Source: Nitrospira lenta (GTDB taxonomy: Bacteria > Nitrospirota > Nitrospiria > Nitrospirales > Nitrospiraceae). From it: a stretch of 64,000 bases of DNA. A program made the position numbers and the translations under genes. Positions within the stretch are counted from its first letter, which is position 1. Each line of letters starts with the position of its first letter. The notes below the pieces were generated by a model that saw only the letters and a list, made by a program, of their open reading frames with translations, ran no database searches and was not told where the DNA came from. This document shows, piece after piece, positions 35,695 to 51,405 of the stretch. The stretch lies in the NCBI RefSeq assembly GCF_900403705.1, contig NZ_OUNR01000016.1, positions 186,001 through 250,000 on the forward strand, in the 5' to 3' direction.

Positions 35695-36258
35695 CTAGAG
35701 TTTCAAGAAGTTTCTCAGCAGATCTTTCCCGGCCTTCGTCAAAATCGATTCCGGATGGAATTGCACACCCTCGACCGCGAGCGTCCGGTGACGCAGTCCC
35801 ATAATTTCACCGTCGGCGGTCTTGGCCGAAATCTCCAGACAGTCGGGAAGATTCTTGGGATTCACCAGCAGCGAGTGATAGCGTGTCGCCTCAAAGGGAT
35901 TCTGTAATCCCTGGAAGATCGTTTTTCCGTCGTGCGAAATCATCGACGTCTTCCCATGCATCAACCGCTGGGCCCGGATGACTTCACCGCCGAACGCCAC
36001 GCCTAACGACTGATGGCCGAGACAGACGCCGAGAATCGGCATGCGTCCGGCGAATTGGCGGATCGTCTCGACGGAGACGCCGGCTTCTTTCGGCGTGCAG
36101 GGACCCGGTGAAATCACAATACGACTGGGCCGAAGATCTTCGATCTGCTGCACGGTGATCTTGTCGTTCCGATGCACCTGCACATCCTCACCTAACTCAC
36201 CGAGGTATTGCACCAGGTTGTAGGTAAAGGAGTCGTAATTGTCGATCATCAAGAGCAT
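35695..36258 (-). CDS. trpG: Anthranilate synthase glutamine amidotransferase subunit
   Basis: Supplies ammonia from glutamine to TrpE; in many bacteria the same subunit also serves aminodeoxychorismate synthase. The 187-aa class I amidotransferase begins [20 protein letters not shown], has the nucleophile Cys in [11 protein letters not shown] and the His/Glu pair in [11 protein letters not shown]. It sits 4 bp after trpE. No second pabA-like gene is seen in the window, so a dual role cannot be judged. Confidence 0.96.
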   Translation of the reverse strand: MLLMIDNYDSFTYNLVQYLGELGEDVQVHRNDKITVQQIEDLRPSRIVISPGPCTPKEAGVSVETIRQFAGRMPILGVCLGHQSLGVAFGGEVIRAQRLMHGKTSMISHDGKTIFQGLQNPFEATRYHSLLVNPKNLPDCLEISAKTADGEIMGLRHRTLAVEGVQFHPESILTKAGKDLLRNFLKL

Positions 36259-36262
36259 GACG

Positions 36263-37759
36263 CTACTCCAGCCCCTGTTCGGCCAACTCGATGGCTTTCA
36301 TCATGGCGCGCGCTTTATTGCAGGTCTCTTCGTATTCGTGTTCGGGATTCGAGTCCGCCACGATACCCGCGCCGGCCTGAATGAAAGCTCGCCGCTTGGC
36401 GACCACGACCGTGCGGATATTGATGCACATGTCCATATTACCGGAGAAGCCGAAGTAGCCGACCGCGCCGGCATAGGGTCCTCGCCTGGTCGGTTCCAGT
36501 TCTTCGATGATTTCCATCGCGCGAATTTTCGGGGCCCCCGACACCGTGCCGGCCGGGAAACAGGCCTGCAACACATCGTAGATGGTCTTCCCTTCGGCCA
36601 GTCGGCCGCTCACGTTGGACACAATATGCATCACATGTGAGTAACGCTCGACGTTCATCAGCGATTCGACTTTGACGGAGCCGCTCTCGGCCACCCGCCC
36701 GACATCGTTCCGCCCTAGGTCCACGAGCATAATATGCTCGGCCCGCTCCTTCTGGTCGGCCAGCAGGCGACGCTCCAGTTGCTCATCCTCATCGGCGGTG
36801 GCGCCGCGACGGCGCGTGCCGGCGATCGGGCGAACCGATATCTGCCCGTCTTCGCATCGCACCAGAATCTCCGGCGATGACCCCACCAATTCGACACCCG
36901 CAATCCTGAGGTAGTACATGTACGGGGACGGATTGACGACCCGGAGTGCGCGATAGAGCTGAAACGGCGTCGCATGAAGCTTCGTCTCCCAGCGTTGCGA
37001 GAGCACGCACTGAAAGATATCGCCGGCCTTGATGTATTCCTGCGTCAGGCTGACCATTTTCTCGAAGTCGGCCTGGCTCATATTCGGGGTAAAGGTGATC
37101 GGCGTCCGCCGACGCTTGGGCGTTGCCCGTCGCAGCGGCCGGCGCAACCGGGCGATCATCCGTTCAATCCGCGCGGTGGCTTGACGATAAGCCTGCCGGA
37201 TGGCCCGCTCCGATTGCGATGCAACATGGGCATTCGCGACCACTTTAATCTTCTGCGCGACATTGTCGAAAATCAGCAGCGTGTCGGTCAGGAGAAAGGC
37301 AAACTCCGGAAGATTCAAACTCTCCTTCCGGCGAAACGAAATACTCTCAAACGTACGGACCATGTCATACCCGAGATATCCGACGGCTCCCCCGACAAAC
37401 CGGGGAAGCCCGGGAACGGTCACGGGGCGATACGTCTCCATAAACTCCCGCAGGCGATCCAGCGGGGCGCCATGGCAGGCGATGCGGCGGGTGCGCTTCC
37501 CGTCCTTGATCAGAAGATCTCCGCGATCTTCCATCATAAGGATCGGCGACCCGCTGCCCAAGAAGGAGTAGCGGGCCCACTTCTCCCCTCCCTGCACGCT
37601 TTCCAGCAGGTATGCCGACGGACCGTGGTCGATCTTCGCAAAGGCCGAGACCGGCGTCTCATAGTCCGCGAGAATTTCCCGGTACAAGGGAATGAGGTTG
37701 CCCTCCTTCGCGTACCGGCGAAACTCGTCCAAGCTAAGCGAATACGTTGGCGTTGCCAT
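36263..37759 (-). CDS. trpE: Anthranilate synthase component I
   Basis: Converts chorismate to anthranilate, the committed step of tryptophan synthesis. The 498-aa chorismate-binding enzyme has the N-terminal tryptophan-binding element ([20 protein letters not shown]), which predicts feedback inhibition, and the catalytic core ([23 protein letters not shown]-like [37 protein letters not shown]). It lies 10 bp downstream of the LysM lipoprotein gene, so the operon promoter is probably the one upstream of that gene. No leader peptide rich in Trp codons was found. Confidence 0.97.
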   Translation of the reverse strand: MATPTYSLSLDEFRRYAKEGNLIPLYREILADYETPVSAFAKIDHGPSAYLLESVQGGEKWARYSFLGSGSPILMMEDRGDLLIKDGKRTRRIACHGAPLDRLREFMETYRPVTVPGLPRFVGGAVGYLGYDMVRTFESISFRRKESLNLPEFAFLLTDTLLIFDNVAQKIKVVANAHVASQSERAIRQAYRQATARIERMIARLRRPLRRATPKRRRTPITFTPNMSQADFEKMVSLTQEYIKAGDIFQCVLSQRWETKLHATPFQLYRALRVVNPSPYMYYLRIAGVELVGSSPEILVRCEDGQISVRPIAGTRRRGATADEDEQLERRLLADQKERAEHIMLVDLGRNDVGRVAESGSVKVESLMNVERYSHVMHIVSNVSGRLAEGKTIYDVLQACFPAGTVSGAPKIRAMEIIEELEPTRRGPYAGAVGYFGFSGNMDMCINIRTVVVAKRRAFIQAGAGIVADSNPEHEYEETCNKARAMMKAIELAEQGLE

Positions 37760-37769
37760 ACCTGCGGAA

Positions 37770-38405
37770 TTACTCCATCCCGACGGTGAGTTTCTGCCCC
37801 ACTTCGATAATATCGTCCGGCAGTTTGTTCCACTTTTTCAGCTTATCGATCGACACCCCGTACAGGCGGCTGACGCGAAACAACGTTTCCCCTGGCTTGA
37901 CCACGTGAATCGTGGCTCCTGCTTTGACGCCTGGTTTGGTCGCTTCCGCCCGGGGAAGCAAGTCGGCCATCTCTTTCGTTGAATCCTTCAGGAGCGCCTC
38001 TGTCTCACGTGAGAGCGCCGCCAATTCATCGACCTTCTTGGACTTGGCCGCTGCGGATGGGACCGACTTCCGCATGTCCAGCATCGCCTTCCGCTCCAGC
38101 ATGGCCGACTCCTTCACCGCCTCGGTTTCCTCCTGGAGCCTGCCCATCTGCTCGCGCGCCGACTGAACTTGCGCAGCCAACTCGCGGTTCCTCGCCTCGA
38201 ATTCCACTAATTCTTTTTTCGTTCGCTTGGCTTCGCTGTCGAGCTCGGCCGTGCGTTTTTCTTCTTGCGCCAACAAACGCTGGAAATTCAGACTCCGCGC
38301 CTTCTCCGCATTGTACTTTTCTTCCAACACCACGCAGCCGTTGAGCAACAGAGTGCCGCACAATACGAGAACACCGGAACCCACCATCTTGTAAGTCTGA
38401 TTCAT
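37770..38405 (-). CDS. LysM-domain lipoprotein with coiled coil
   Basis: A 211-aa lipoprotein. It starts MNQTYKMVGSGVLVLCGTLL with the lipobox cysteine in LLLNGCVVLEE. A long charged coiled-coil region follows (roughly residues 30-140, heptad-rich in E, K, L and A), then a C-terminal LysM domain (IHVVKPGETLFRVSRLYGVS, later KKWNKLPDDIIEVGQKLTV). LysM binds peptidoglycan, so the protein probably bridges outer membrane and cell wall. GGAGG lies before the ATG at 38405; the frame to 38429 is rejected. It is the first gene of the run leading into trpE, an unexpected partner for tryptophan synthesis. Confidence 0.85.
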   Translation of the reverse strand: MNQTYKMVGSGVLVLCGTLLLNGCVVLEEKYNAEKARSLNFQRLLAQEEKRTAELDSEAKRTKKELVEFEARNRELAAQVQSAREQMGRLQEETEAVKESAMLERKAMLDMRKSVPSAAAKSKKVDELAALSRETEALLKDSTKEMADLLPRAEATKPGVKAGATIHVVKPGETLFRVSRLYGVSIDKLKKWNKLPDDIIEVGQKLTVGME

Positions 38406-38639
38406 CACTCGACGCTCCTCCCTCTTCATTGTCCACTTTTGCCGCCGAAGCCTGTCGCTCCTGAATCGGCCATCCCGCCCCTCTTAATACCCTCTCCGTA
38501 CACAACCGGGGAGTCACTAAGAATACGGTTCAACGCCGTGAAAGTCAAAGCGAATTGGGGCGGAACAGGGGTTTGACCCACTCCCGGTGCTATGTTACCG
38601 TCCGGTCCATGAAGATGCCTCATCAGAAATCGTGCAGCC

Positions 38640-39593
38640 ATGGATAATCGCGCACAAACCTCCCCCGCCAGAACCATCTCGGTACAGGGGATTACGCTGC
38701 ATCTGGCGCAGCCCATTACGACATTGCAAGAATGGATCGGAAGCCGAGAGCCGCTGCAACAGCTCCTCGCCTGCTGGCTCAAAGTCGATCCGCGAGATCT
38801 TCCTCTGTCGCCGCGTATTACCGGTCCCCCGGGCATCGGCAAAACCACCTTGGCAATGTCAGGAGCTAAGGAACGCAAGCAGGACCTGTACGTCTTTCAA
38901 TGTACCGCCGATACACGCCCGGAAGACCTGCTGATTACACCCGTCCTGGCAGAATCGGGATCGATCGCCTACCACGCGTCGCCGCTGGTGACGGCGGTGC
39001 TAACCGGAAGTATCTGCGTTCTGGATGAAGGCAATCGGATGAACGAGAAGAGCTGGGCATCCCTGGCCTCTTTGCTCGACCATCGCCGCTGTGTCGAATC
39101 GATCATCGCCGGCATTCTGATCGAAGCGCACGAAGACTTCCGCTGCTGCGTCACCATGAACGAGGATGCCTCCACCTATGAAGTGCCGGACTACATGCTC
39201 TCCCGTCTGCAACCGACCCTCGGCCTCGGATTCCCGTCGCGCCAGGATGAAATGGCAATTCTCCGCTACCATCTTCCTTTTGCAAAGGAAGATATCCTGA
39301 GCATCGCCGTCGGCTTCCTGCAGGATGCCCATCAGCTGAACCTGGAATATTCGATCCGCGACGGCTTGCATCTCATCCAATACGCCGTCAAACGGCTCGC
39401 CCAGGATTCGTCCCATCCGGTCGCGCTCGATCGCATGTGGCAAGAAGCCCTCTTGAAAGTGCTCGGAGCCGAGTCGCTTGATTTGGAAGAGCAGTCGAAG
39501 CGAAGGAAGCGGGCGATGGGTGATCAAGCGCTCCCTAAAGGCTTCGGGGATTTCTTTTTTGAGGAAGACGACCCTCTACACCCGGGACGCTGA
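38640..39593 (+). CDS. MoxR-type AAA+ ATPase
   Basis: A 317-aa AAA+ ATPase: Walker A ([14 protein letters not shown]), Walker B ([20 protein letters not shown]), sensor 1 ([16 protein letters not shown]), arginine-finger region ([17 protein letters not shown]) and a helical lid. The LDEGNR Walker B is the AAA_5/MoxR-like variant. MoxR ATPases act as chaperones or metal/cofactor loaders, usually with a VWA-domain partner; here the next gene, 0 bp away, encodes a 641-aa protein without a recognisable VWA domain. The start has no strong ribosome-binding site. The partner and target are unknown. Confidence 0.87.
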   Translation: MDNRAQTSPARTISVQGITLHLAQPITTLQEWIGSREPLQQLLACWLKVDPRDLPLSPRITGPPGIGKTTLAMSGAKERKQDLYVFQCTADTRPEDLLITPVLAESGSIAYHASPLVTAVLTGSICVLDEGNRMNEKSWASLASLLDHRRCVESIIAGILIEAHEDFRCCVTMNEDASTYEVPDYMLSRLQPTLGLGFPSRQDEMAILRYHLPFAKEDILSIAVGFLQDAHQLNLEYSIRDGLHLIQYAVKRLAQDSSHPVALDRMWQEALLKVLGAESLDLEEQSKRRKRAMGDQALPKGFGDFFFEEDDPLHPGR

Positions 39594-44836
<5,243 letters not shown>

Positions 44837-45115
44837 TGGGGCTCTTGATTAGGGACGACTAGCCACGAAGGCTAGCCTGATAGAACGAACCGCGTGGATT
44901 CTGTCGCGGAGAGGAGGCAGAGCCTCCCCTGACTGAACAGATTCAACCGACCATGTGGGAGCTAGGATGATCATCGGATGATAGATCTATCACACCCACT
45001 GGGAAGGGGCAAGAGATTCAAAGAAACTGACAGGAATATCAATCAGTTCGAATAGGCCGAGTCGTGAATGGACGTGAAGACGATCGGAAACAATCTACGT
45101 TTGACTACGTATGAT

Positions 45116-45796
45116 CTAGTTATCATCTCTCACCACAAAGGACTGGATATGATGTTGAGCATCCAGTCTAGATGAGGCGGTCTGCGCATCGGCCTCAGTC
45201 AAAAACTGTCCCACCTGTACCCGATACCGCCGGCCTTCAGGTAATTCCACCTGCACCACACGCCCGCCAGGATACTGAGCCCCGACCTGCTCGAATAACC
45301 CTCTGGCATTCAGAGGATCAGCGAAAGCCCCCACCTGAATGCGCAAAACCCCCATCCCTTCGGGTCTGGCCTGGTATCCGATTACCTGAAGCTCAATCTG
45401 ATCAGTCCCATTTCCGGTCATTCCGATCGCTTCAGCCCCGGCCAACGAGAGATCAAGCACCCGTCCCTTGGCAAACGGACCACGATCGTTGATACGTACG
45501 GTCACCTGCCTCCCGGTGGAAACCGATCGCACAACAGCGATAGAACCCAGCGGTAATGTTCGGTGAGCCGCCGTGAGTTTGTGCATGTCATACTGCTCAC
45601 CGTTCGCGGTTTTGTTTCCGTGAAATCCAGGACCGTACCAGGACGCAACTCCTCGTTCATGGAATCCGACCGGATATCCAGGGAATCGGTGAACAGGAGG
45701 CGGTTGGGACTGGCACGAGACCAAAACCGTGCAGACCAACAGCGCAGCGGTGAAGGCGAGAGGAGAACGGACGGACACGGGCCTGAAGCCCTTCAT
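45116..45796 (-). CDS. rlpA: RlpA-type septal ring lipoprotein with SPOR domain
   Basis: A 226-aa lipoprotein: signal FTAALLVCTVLVSCQSQP with the lipobox cysteine, a double-psi beta-barrel (RGVASWYGPGFHGNKTANGE, VTVRINDRGPFAKGRVLDLS) and a C-terminal SPOR domain (LRIQVGAFADPLNARGLFEQ, YRVQVGQFLTEADAQ). RlpA proteins cleave peptidoglycan lacking stem peptides; the SPOR domain targets them to the division septum. The catalytic aspartate region NDRGPF is intact. It starts 3 bp after the ACT-domain gene stops, so the two probably share a transcript. Confidence 0.93.
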   Translation of the reverse strand: MKGFRPVSVRSPLAFTAALLVCTVLVSCQSQPPPVHRFPGYPVGFHERGVASWYGPGFHGNKTANGEQYDMHKLTAAHRTLPLGSIAVVRSVSTGRQVTVRINDRGPFAKGRVLDLSLAGAEAIGMTGNGTDQIELQVIGYQARPEGMGVLRIQVGAFADPLNARGLFEQVGAQYPGGRVVQVELPEGRRYRVQVGQFLTEADAQTASSRLDAQHHIQSFVVRDDN

Positions 45797-45799
45797 GGC

Positions 45800-46210
45800 C
45801 TAGAACTCATCAAGTGATTGATCTTGAAGCAGCGCCAACGCCTTATTCGTATTCGAGACGGTTAATACAACGATGGCGCGCTTCCCTTCGCGCGAGGGCG
45901 TGCAGTAACCGCATTTGATATTGATACGGTTTTGAGTCAGCAGTTCCGCCACGTCCATCAGGGCGCCGGGCTTATTTTTCAAGCTCAAGAGAAGCGCGGT
46001 TTCTTCCTTAAACTTAATCTTCGCGGCCTTCAATGCCGCTCGAGCCCCGTCGAGATCCGCAACAAGTAAGCGCAGCTTTCCGGTTCCTGTCACCTCGGGC
46101 GCCGAGAACGCCTTGATGTTAACCCCCGCCTCACCTAAAACAGCCGCCACCTGAGCCAGCACGCCTGGCTTGCTCTGTCCGCTAATGACTACTTGTGTTG
46201 TTGTCGGCAT
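45800..46210 (-). CDS. Tandem ACT-domain protein
   Basis: A 136-aa protein made of two ACT domains (TQVVISGQSKPGVLAQVAAV, and ALLLSLKNKPGALMDVAELL). ACT pairs bind amino acids and regulate metabolism; stand-alone two-ACT proteins are widespread and mostly uncharacterised. No catalytic domain, signal or membrane segment. It is directly upstream of rlpA on the minus strand. Confidence 0.88.
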   Translation of the reverse strand: MPTTTQVVISGQSKPGVLAQVAAVLGEAGVNIKAFSAPEVTGTGKLRLLVADLDGARAALKAAKIKFKEETALLLSLKNKPGALMDVAELLTQNRINIKCGYCTPSREGKRAIVVLTVSNTNKALALLQDQSLDEF

Positions 46211-46643
46211 TGGGGTTACTCCTCGTTGCGGTCGAAATCAAAGAATAGTGACGATGCTGTTGTACTTGAAATACTCGATAGAGATCAATTTTCGTGCTCA
46301 TCCAACCCGGAGTCTTTCAAAGGAGACCAAGACCGATAGAGATGCTTGATGCGCGAGCAGGATGCGGTCTTTCCTGGAGCTCTTCTGCCACAGTCATACC
46401 GTAGTGAGCGCCGGATGTTCGTATTCGATGGCCTCAACGCCCCCCGCTTTCCCTGACAGCAGACACGCCAGGGCTTCCAACTATTCATCATCAGCCTGCT
46501 CCTTTTGTCTATCTTCGATCCGCGAGTTCAACTGATCCGCAGAGCACTGGGCCGACATGGAACATCTTTCCCCATGAACCGCATCAATAAAACGCTGACT
46601 TGCAGCGTCGATTCACAACGCCTCAGGAGACACAACGAAGCCG
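46211..46643. other. Intergenic region, nothing identified
   Basis: 433 bp between the ACT-domain gene and the nuclease-fold gene. Short frames on both strands lack ribosome-binding sites and family resemblance. No RNA gene or repeat was recognised. The ACT-domain gene promoter must lie at its left end. Confidence 0.45.
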
Positions 46644-47051
46644 TTAGAGAATTTGCACCACGCCATTCACAAAGCCGTACTCATAGATACTGCTGAACCG
46701 GAGGTCCACTGACGCGGCAATCCTTTCGGCCTGCGCCCGGTTCCCCCGCGGGATCAGCAAATACATCGGCACGCCGGCGACAGCGGTACGCTTCCATTTA
46801 TACTGGGTATCGGGATTCTGAAGCGAGTCCTCGGTCTCGACTTCAGCCATCCATTGCATACTATTGCCGCGCGGGCTAAACGACCATCCGGCAATATCCG
46901 ATTGCTGGCCAGGATCAGCCCAAGGATTATGATCCGATGTCGTCCTAATGGTGACCTTGCAGTGAAACGCACGTGCCCATCGCTGAGCGGCTTCACTAAC
47001 GACCTGGTCGTGAATCGTCTCAATCCCCGTTTCACGTAAAATCGCATTCAT
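46644..47051 (-). CDS. Hypothetical protein with PD-(D/E)xK-like pattern
   Basis: A 135-aa protein. The core PGQQSDIAGWSFSPRG followed by QWMAEVETEDSLQNPDTQYK has the order of the restriction-endonuclease-like fold (an Asp, then E-x-E/K on a strand, then Q-x-KW on a helix), as in many small uncharacterised nuclease-fold proteins. Whether it is active is uncertain, since the last catalytic position is Thr rather than Lys. GGGGAGG precedes the ATG. It lies 17 bp after nrdJ on the same strand, so it is probably co-expressed with the reductase. The assignment is by pattern only. Confidence 0.6.
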   Translation of the reverse strand: MNAILRETGIETIHDQVVSEAAQRWARAFHCKVTIRTTSDHNPWADPGQQSDIAGWSFSPRGNSMQWMAEVETEDSLQNPDTQYKWKRTAVAGVPMYLLIPRGNRAQAERIAASVDLRFSSIYEYGFVNGVVQIL

Positions 47052-47068
47052 GGATGGCCTCCCCTACA

Positions 47069-50000
47069 TCACGAACATCCATTCGTCGCACCGCAGCTCA
47101 CACACTTCAGGCAGGTGCCGTTCCGCACCATCGTAAACTGCTTGCACTCCGGACAGGGATCGCCTTCATAGCCCTTGACCTTGGCGCTCTGCACCTCTGT
47201 CAGAGTCAGCGTCTCACGGATCAGCTCGACTTTACGCGCCGCTAGCGAATGACCGTTTCCGCTCCCATTCTCTTTTGTTCCATTTCGGCGAATCGGCAGA
47301 TGCTCCATACTCACCGATGATTTCGCCAACGCAGCAAGATCGGCTTCTTCATCCACACATTCGGGATCCTGCTCATCCATCTTCATCGAATCCATCCGAA
47401 GATCGTCCTCTTTGACCTGCGCCAAATCGTATCGATCCAGGTAGGTCACGGCCAATTCACGGAAAATGTAGTCGATGATCGACGTCGACATCTTAATGCG
47501 ATCATTCAGCTTGACCGGCCCATTCGGCTCAAAACGGGTAAACACAAAGGCTTCGACGAATTCCTCCAGCGGAACTCCATGCTGCAAGCCCAAGGAAATC
47601 GCGATCGCAAAACAATTCATCAGACTGCGGAATGCGGCGCCTTCCTTATGCATATCCAGAAAAATCTCGCCGACCGTGCCGTCTTCGTATTCGCCGGTGC
47701 GCAAATAGAGTTTATGTCCGCCGACAATGGCTTTCTGGGTATAGCCGTTCCGCCGTCCCGGCAACGGTCTCCGCTTGGCCAAATAGCGGACCAGCACACG
47801 TTCGGTAATCTTCTCTGCGGCCGCCGATATCCTGTTGACCGATGCCTCGACAGTCTTCTCTCCGTCGCTCGACGAACTCAGCGGCTGACTTAATTTTGAG
47901 CCGTCCCGATAGAGCGCGACCGCCTTCACCATGCTCTTCCACGCAAACTGGTAGGCGGACTTAACTTCCTCCAGCGTCGCCTCTGCCGGCATATTGATCG
48001 TCTTACTGATGGCGCCGCTGATAAACGGTTGCGCCGCAGCCATCATTCGAATATGGGCATCGACATGAATAAAACGCTGGCCGATCCGTCCGCAACGATT
48101 GGCGCAATCGAAAACCGGCAAATGCTCGGCTTTCAAATGCGGAGCCCCCTCGACCGTCATTGTGCCGCAGCAATATCCGTTAGCTGCGGCAATTTCCTCC
48201 TGCGTGAACCCCAGCGCTTTGAGCATATTGAAATTCGACTCGGCCAACTGAGCATCGTCCAGGCCGAGTTTTTCAATGCAAAACGTTTCGCCCAAGGTAA
48301 ATTTATTGAACACGAAGGCGATCTCAAACGCCTGAACCAGATTGCGTTCCAGCCGTTCCAGCGCAGCATCGTCAAACCCTTTATTCCGCAACGTCACGTG
48401 ATTGATAAAGGGCGCCCCCTTGAGCGTCTGAGCGCCGACGCAATAGCGGATGATGTCCTGAATCTGGCTCTCGGAGTACCCCTGCGTGGTAAGGGCCTGA
48501 GGAATGCTCTGGTTGATGATCTTAAAATATCCGCCACCGGCCAGCTTCTTGAACTTCACCAAGGCAAAGTCCGGCTCGATCCCGGTGGTATCGCAATCCA
48601 TCACCAGCCCGATGGTGCCGGTTGGCGCAATCACCGTCACCTGTGCATTGCGATAGCCATAGGCTGTCCCAAGCTCCAACGCCCGATCCCAAGCCCGGCG
48701 GGCGGCAATGAGCAGATCCGGCGGACACTGCTCCGGCTGAATGCCCATGGGAACGATCGACAACCCCTCATATTCATCTGCCGCGGTATTATAGGCCGCA
48801 CGGCGGTGATTGCGGATCACCCGCAACATCTGGTCGCGATTTTTCGTGTATCCGGGAAACGGCCAGAGCTCCGCAGCCATTTCCGCCGAGGTGCTATACG
48901 ACTCTCCGGTCATGATCGACGTAATCGATCCGCAAATTGCCATCGCTTTGGGGGAATCGTACGGAATCCCCTGCCGCATCAATACCGTCCCGAGATTGGC
49001 ATAGCCCAACCCCAATGTGCGGAACTGATAACTTCTCTCTGCAATCGATTTACTCGGAAACGAGGCCATTAGAACGCTGATCTCCAGCACGATCGTCCAG
49101 AGACGCACGGCATGACGAAAGTTCTCCAGCTCGAATTGCCCGTCCGCCGTATAGAACAGCGCCAGATTCAGCGAAGCCAGATTGCAGGCCGTATCGTCAA
49201 GGAACATATATTCGGAACAGGGATTGGAGGCGTTGATCCGACCATCCTCCGGACAGGTGTGCCATTCATTGATCGTCGTGTCGTACTGCGTCCCGGGATC
49301 GGCGCAGATCCACGCGGCCCAGGCAATCCGATCCCAGAGATCGCTCGCCTTCACGGTCTTGCAGACCTTGCCATCAATCCGACGTTTCAACTGCCAATCG
49401 CTGTTGTTTTCGAGCGCTTCGAAAAACTCATTCGGGATTCTGACGCTGTTATTCGAATTCTGCCCGGAGACCGTCTGATAGGCTCTCCCATCCCAGTTCG
49501 TGTCGTACTCATGGAACACAAAATGGGTAAATCCCTGTTGGGCGTAAGCATACATACGCTGAACGTAGGATTCCGGCACCATATCCCGGCGAGCCTCAGC
49601 CAGCGCTTCCCCTAAGATAGGATTCTTCTTGGGATCAATCTCGGTCTTCGTCTGGCCCATGCTATCGACGACATGGCAGGCCTTCAACACAGCATTCAAC
49701 CGCTGTGCGCAGATCTTCGATCCCGTGACCATCGCGGCCACTTTCTGCTCTTCAATGACTTTCCAATCGATAAATTCTTCAATATCGGGATGGTCGAGAT
49801 CCAAACACACCATCTTGGCCGCACGCCGAGTCGTGCCGCCGGACTTGATGGCGCCGGCCGCACGATCGCCGATTTTGAGGAACGACATCAGGCCGGACGA
49901 CCGGCCGCCGCCGGATAAGCCTTCACCGTCTCCCCGCAACCGCGAAAAGTTGGTTCCGGTTCCAGACCCATACTTAAACAACCGGGCTTCCCGCACCCAC

Positions 50001-50602
50001 AAATCCATGATCCCGTTTTCGTTGACGAGATCATCATCGACCGACTGAATAAAACAGGCATGTGGCTGGGGGTGTTCGAATGCGTTGACCGACTTCACCA
50101 CTTCACGGCTTTTGGGGTCTACGTAATAGTGCCCCTGCGCCGGGCCTGAAAGCCCATAGGCGTAATGCAACCCCGTGTTGAACCATTGCGGCGAATTGGG
50201 AGCGGCCATTTGCCGGGCCAACATGTAGCCGACCTCATCCTGGAAAGCCTCGCTATCCTCCGGCGTCTTAAAGTAGCCGTACTCTTTGCCCCAATGCGTC
50301 CAACAACCGGCCAGCCGGTCGAAAACCTGGCGGGCATCGCGCTCACTACCCAAGACCGGCTTCCCATCAGCACCTACCAGAGGATTGCCCGCTGCATCCT
50401 TCTGAGGCACACCCGCTTTCCGAAAATACTTCTGGGCGAGAATATCGATCGCCAATTGAGACCACTGTTCAGGCACATCAATATTCTCAAGTTTGAATAC
50501 CGTGGACCCATCTGGATTACGAATCTCCGACGACCGCTTGACGAAGGTGAGCCCCTCGTAGGGACCCTGGCCACGACGGGTAAATCTTCGCTCAATTCTC
50601 AC
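47069..50602 (-). CDS. nrdJ: Adenosylcobalamin-dependent (class II) ribonucleotide reductase
   Basis: Makes deoxyribonucleotides with a B12-generated radical and works with or without oxygen. The 1177-aa protein has the 10-strand barrel with the active-site C-x-E ([20 protein letters not shown]), an early conserved block ([14 protein letters not shown]), a TSCPD domain in the C-terminal third ([20 protein letters not shown]) and a terminal redox-active zinc-ribbon tail ([20 protein letters not shown]). The start is GTG at 50602 with an AAGGAGGAGG ribosome-binding site. A consensus promoter and two NrdR-like boxes lie upstream. Confidence 0.96.
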   Translation of the reverse strand: MRIERRFTRRGQGPYEGLTFVKRSSEIRNPDGSTVFKLENIDVPEQWSQLAIDILAQKYFRKAGVPQKDAAGNPLVGADGKPVLGSERDARQVFDRLAGCWTHWGKEYGYFKTPEDSEAFQDEVGYMLARQMAAPNSPQWFNTGLHYAYGLSGPAQGHYYVDPKSREVVKSVNAFEHPQPHACFIQSVDDDLVNENGIMDLWVREARLFKYGSGTGTNFSRLRGDGEGLSGGGRSSGLMSFLKIGDRAAGAIKSGGTTRRAAKMVCLDLDHPDIEEFIDWKVIEEQKVAAMVTGSKICAQRLNAVLKACHVVDSMGQTKTEIDPKKNPILGEALAEARRDMVPESYVQRMYAYAQQGFTHFVFHEYDTNWDGRAYQTVSGQNSNNSVRIPNEFFEALENNSDWQLKRRIDGKVCKTVKASDLWDRIAWAAWICADPGTQYDTTINEWHTCPEDGRINASNPCSEYMFLDDTACNLASLNLALFYTADGQFELENFRHAVRLWTIVLEISVLMASFPSKSIAERSYQFRTLGLGYANLGTVLMRQGIPYDSPKAMAICGSITSIMTGESYSTSAEMAAELWPFPGYTKNRDQMLRVIRNHRRAAYNTAADEYEGLSIVPMGIQPEQCPPDLLIAARRAWDRALELGTAYGYRNAQVTVIAPTGTIGLVMDCDTTGIEPDFALVKFKKLAGGGYFKIINQSIPQALTTQGYSESQIQDIIRYCVGAQTLKGAPFINHVTLRNKGFDDAALERLERNLVQAFEIAFVFNKFTLGETFCIEKLGLDDAQLAESNFNMLKALGFTQEEIAAANGYCCGTMTVEGAPHLKAEHLPVFDCANRCGRIGQRFIHVDAHIRMMAAAQPFISGAISKTINMPAEATLEEVKSAYQFAWKSMVKAVALYRDGSKLSQPLSSSSDGEKTVEASVNRISAAAEKITERVLVRYLAKRRPLPGRRNGYTQKAIVGGHKLYLRTGEYEDGTVGEIFLDMHKEGAAFRSLMNCFAIAISLGLQHGVPLEEFVEAFVFTRFEPNGPVKLNDRIKMSTSIIDYIFRELAVTYLDRYDLAQVKEDDLRMDSMKMDEQDPECVDEEADLAALAKSSVSMEHLPIRRNGTKENGSGNGHSLAARKVELIRETLTLTEVQSAKVKGYEGDPCPECKQFTMVRNGTCLKCVSCGATNGCS

Positions 50603-50712
50603 AATAGTCCTCCTCCTTCAAGAGGGTGCTGTAGCTGTATACGAATAGGGGCATAATTGAGGGTCTTTTCTCTGGTACGGGACGACCGTGATGTGAGACA
50701 TCCATCGCGGAT

Positions 50713-50728
50713 GGACTACATATAGCTA
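50713..50728 (-). promoter_or_regulatory. Putative NrdR box, promoter-proximal
   Basis: GGACTACATATAGCTA matches about 10 of 16 positions of the palindromic NrdR consensus (ACACTATATATAGTGT). It covers the -10 element of the nrdJ promoter and is separated by exactly 16 bp from a second box, so the two are 32 bp apart, the three-helical-turn spacing typical of paired NrdR sites. Confidence 0.5.
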
Positions 50729-50745
50729 TTCAGAATTTTTGTCAA
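50717..50745 (-). promoter_or_regulatory. Sigma70-type promoter of nrdJ
   Basis: On the minus strand a perfect TTGACA (-35, 50740-50745) and TATGTA (-10, 50717-50722) are 17 bp apart. The start site would fall near 50710, giving a leader of about 108 nt before the GTG at 50602. Both elements are touched by NrdR-like boxes, as expected for a repressed nrd promoter. Confidence 0.65.
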
Positions 50746-50760
50746 CACCAAGTATAGTGG
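50745..50760 (-). promoter_or_regulatory. Putative NrdR box, promoter-distal
   Basis: ACACCAAGTATAGTGG matches about 12 of 16 positions of the NrdR consensus and touches the -35 element of the nrdJ promoter. NrdR is an ATP/dATP-sensing repressor of ribonucleotide reductase genes; its own gene is not in this window. Confidence 0.55.
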
Positions 50761-50895
50761 TTCAGGCGTGATATGAGGGGAAAACCTGGGGACAACCAAT
50801 GTGCGTGTCTGATCGCTAGCTTGTGACGATTTTGAGGTACTTATCCACAGAAACAGAGCTCCAAAATAGCAGGAAATTGATCGGTACGCCCTCCC

Positions 50896-51267
50896 CTAAA
50901 ATGCCAATTGTCCAATTTTAATGGTCGCCTCCTCCACCCCTTCGATAGGAATGAAGTGCCCAGCCACACCGATCACAACAATCTTCGTACTCACTGCCTG
51001 GGTAACATACCTACTCGCTAGTCCCCAATTCTGCCGCATGGTATGGGGGCGAACCACCTCTTGGAGAATCTTCTTACTCTGACTCTGGAAGATCTGCCGG
51101 ATAAATTGCTGTTCGCGGCTGGGAGCACTGCGATCCATTCGATCAATCGCCTTTCCTAATTCGCTCTCTACAAACTGGAGATAGTCGTCCATCGTCGGAT
51201 TGGACAAAGCCAGCCCCACCGCCACGCCCAAGACCAGCACAATGCTCGCGAGACGAAGCAGGCTCAT
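50896..51267 (-). CDS. Small exported protein, DUF4359-like
   Basis: A 123-aa protein with an N-terminal signal or anchor (MSLLRLASIVLVLGVAVGLA) followed by NPTMDDYLQFVESELGKAID, the 'NP...DYxxF' opening seen in DUF4359 proteins. The remainder is helical, then a beta pair (STKIVVIGVAGHFIPIEGVE). GGGGGA four bases before the ATG at 51267 decides the start against 51291. Likely periplasmic or membrane-anchored; function unknown. Confidence 0.65.
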   Translation of the reverse strand: MSLLRLASIVLVLGVAVGLALSNPTMDDYLQFVESELGKAIDRMDRSAPSREQQFIRQIFQSQSKKILQEVVRPHTMRQNWGLASRYVTQAVSTKIVVIGVAGHFIPIEGVEEATIKIGQLAF

Positions 51268-51405
51268 ATCATCCCCCATGAGATCCACCAATCACCTAGC
51301 ACAGAACAACCTCGCAGTTTGACAAACCGAAACCGGCTGATTAGCCTAGCTCCCCACCACCGCTCCCGATCGCGATAGGGCGGCCACATCTCACAGGAGG
51401 ATCTC

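Noticed and set aside
38406-38639. Tryptophan attenuator or leader peptide before the trp operon
   Set aside because: No short frame with tandem Trp codons and no terminator/antiterminator pair was seen.
48029-49072. 347-codon frame antisense to nrdJ
   Set aside because: Shadow of the reductase gene, which is intact over this stretch.
50603-50895. Cobalamin riboswitch upstream of the B12-dependent reductase
   Set aside because: Searched by eye for the B12-box sequence and did not find it; promoter and NrdR-like boxes explain the region better.
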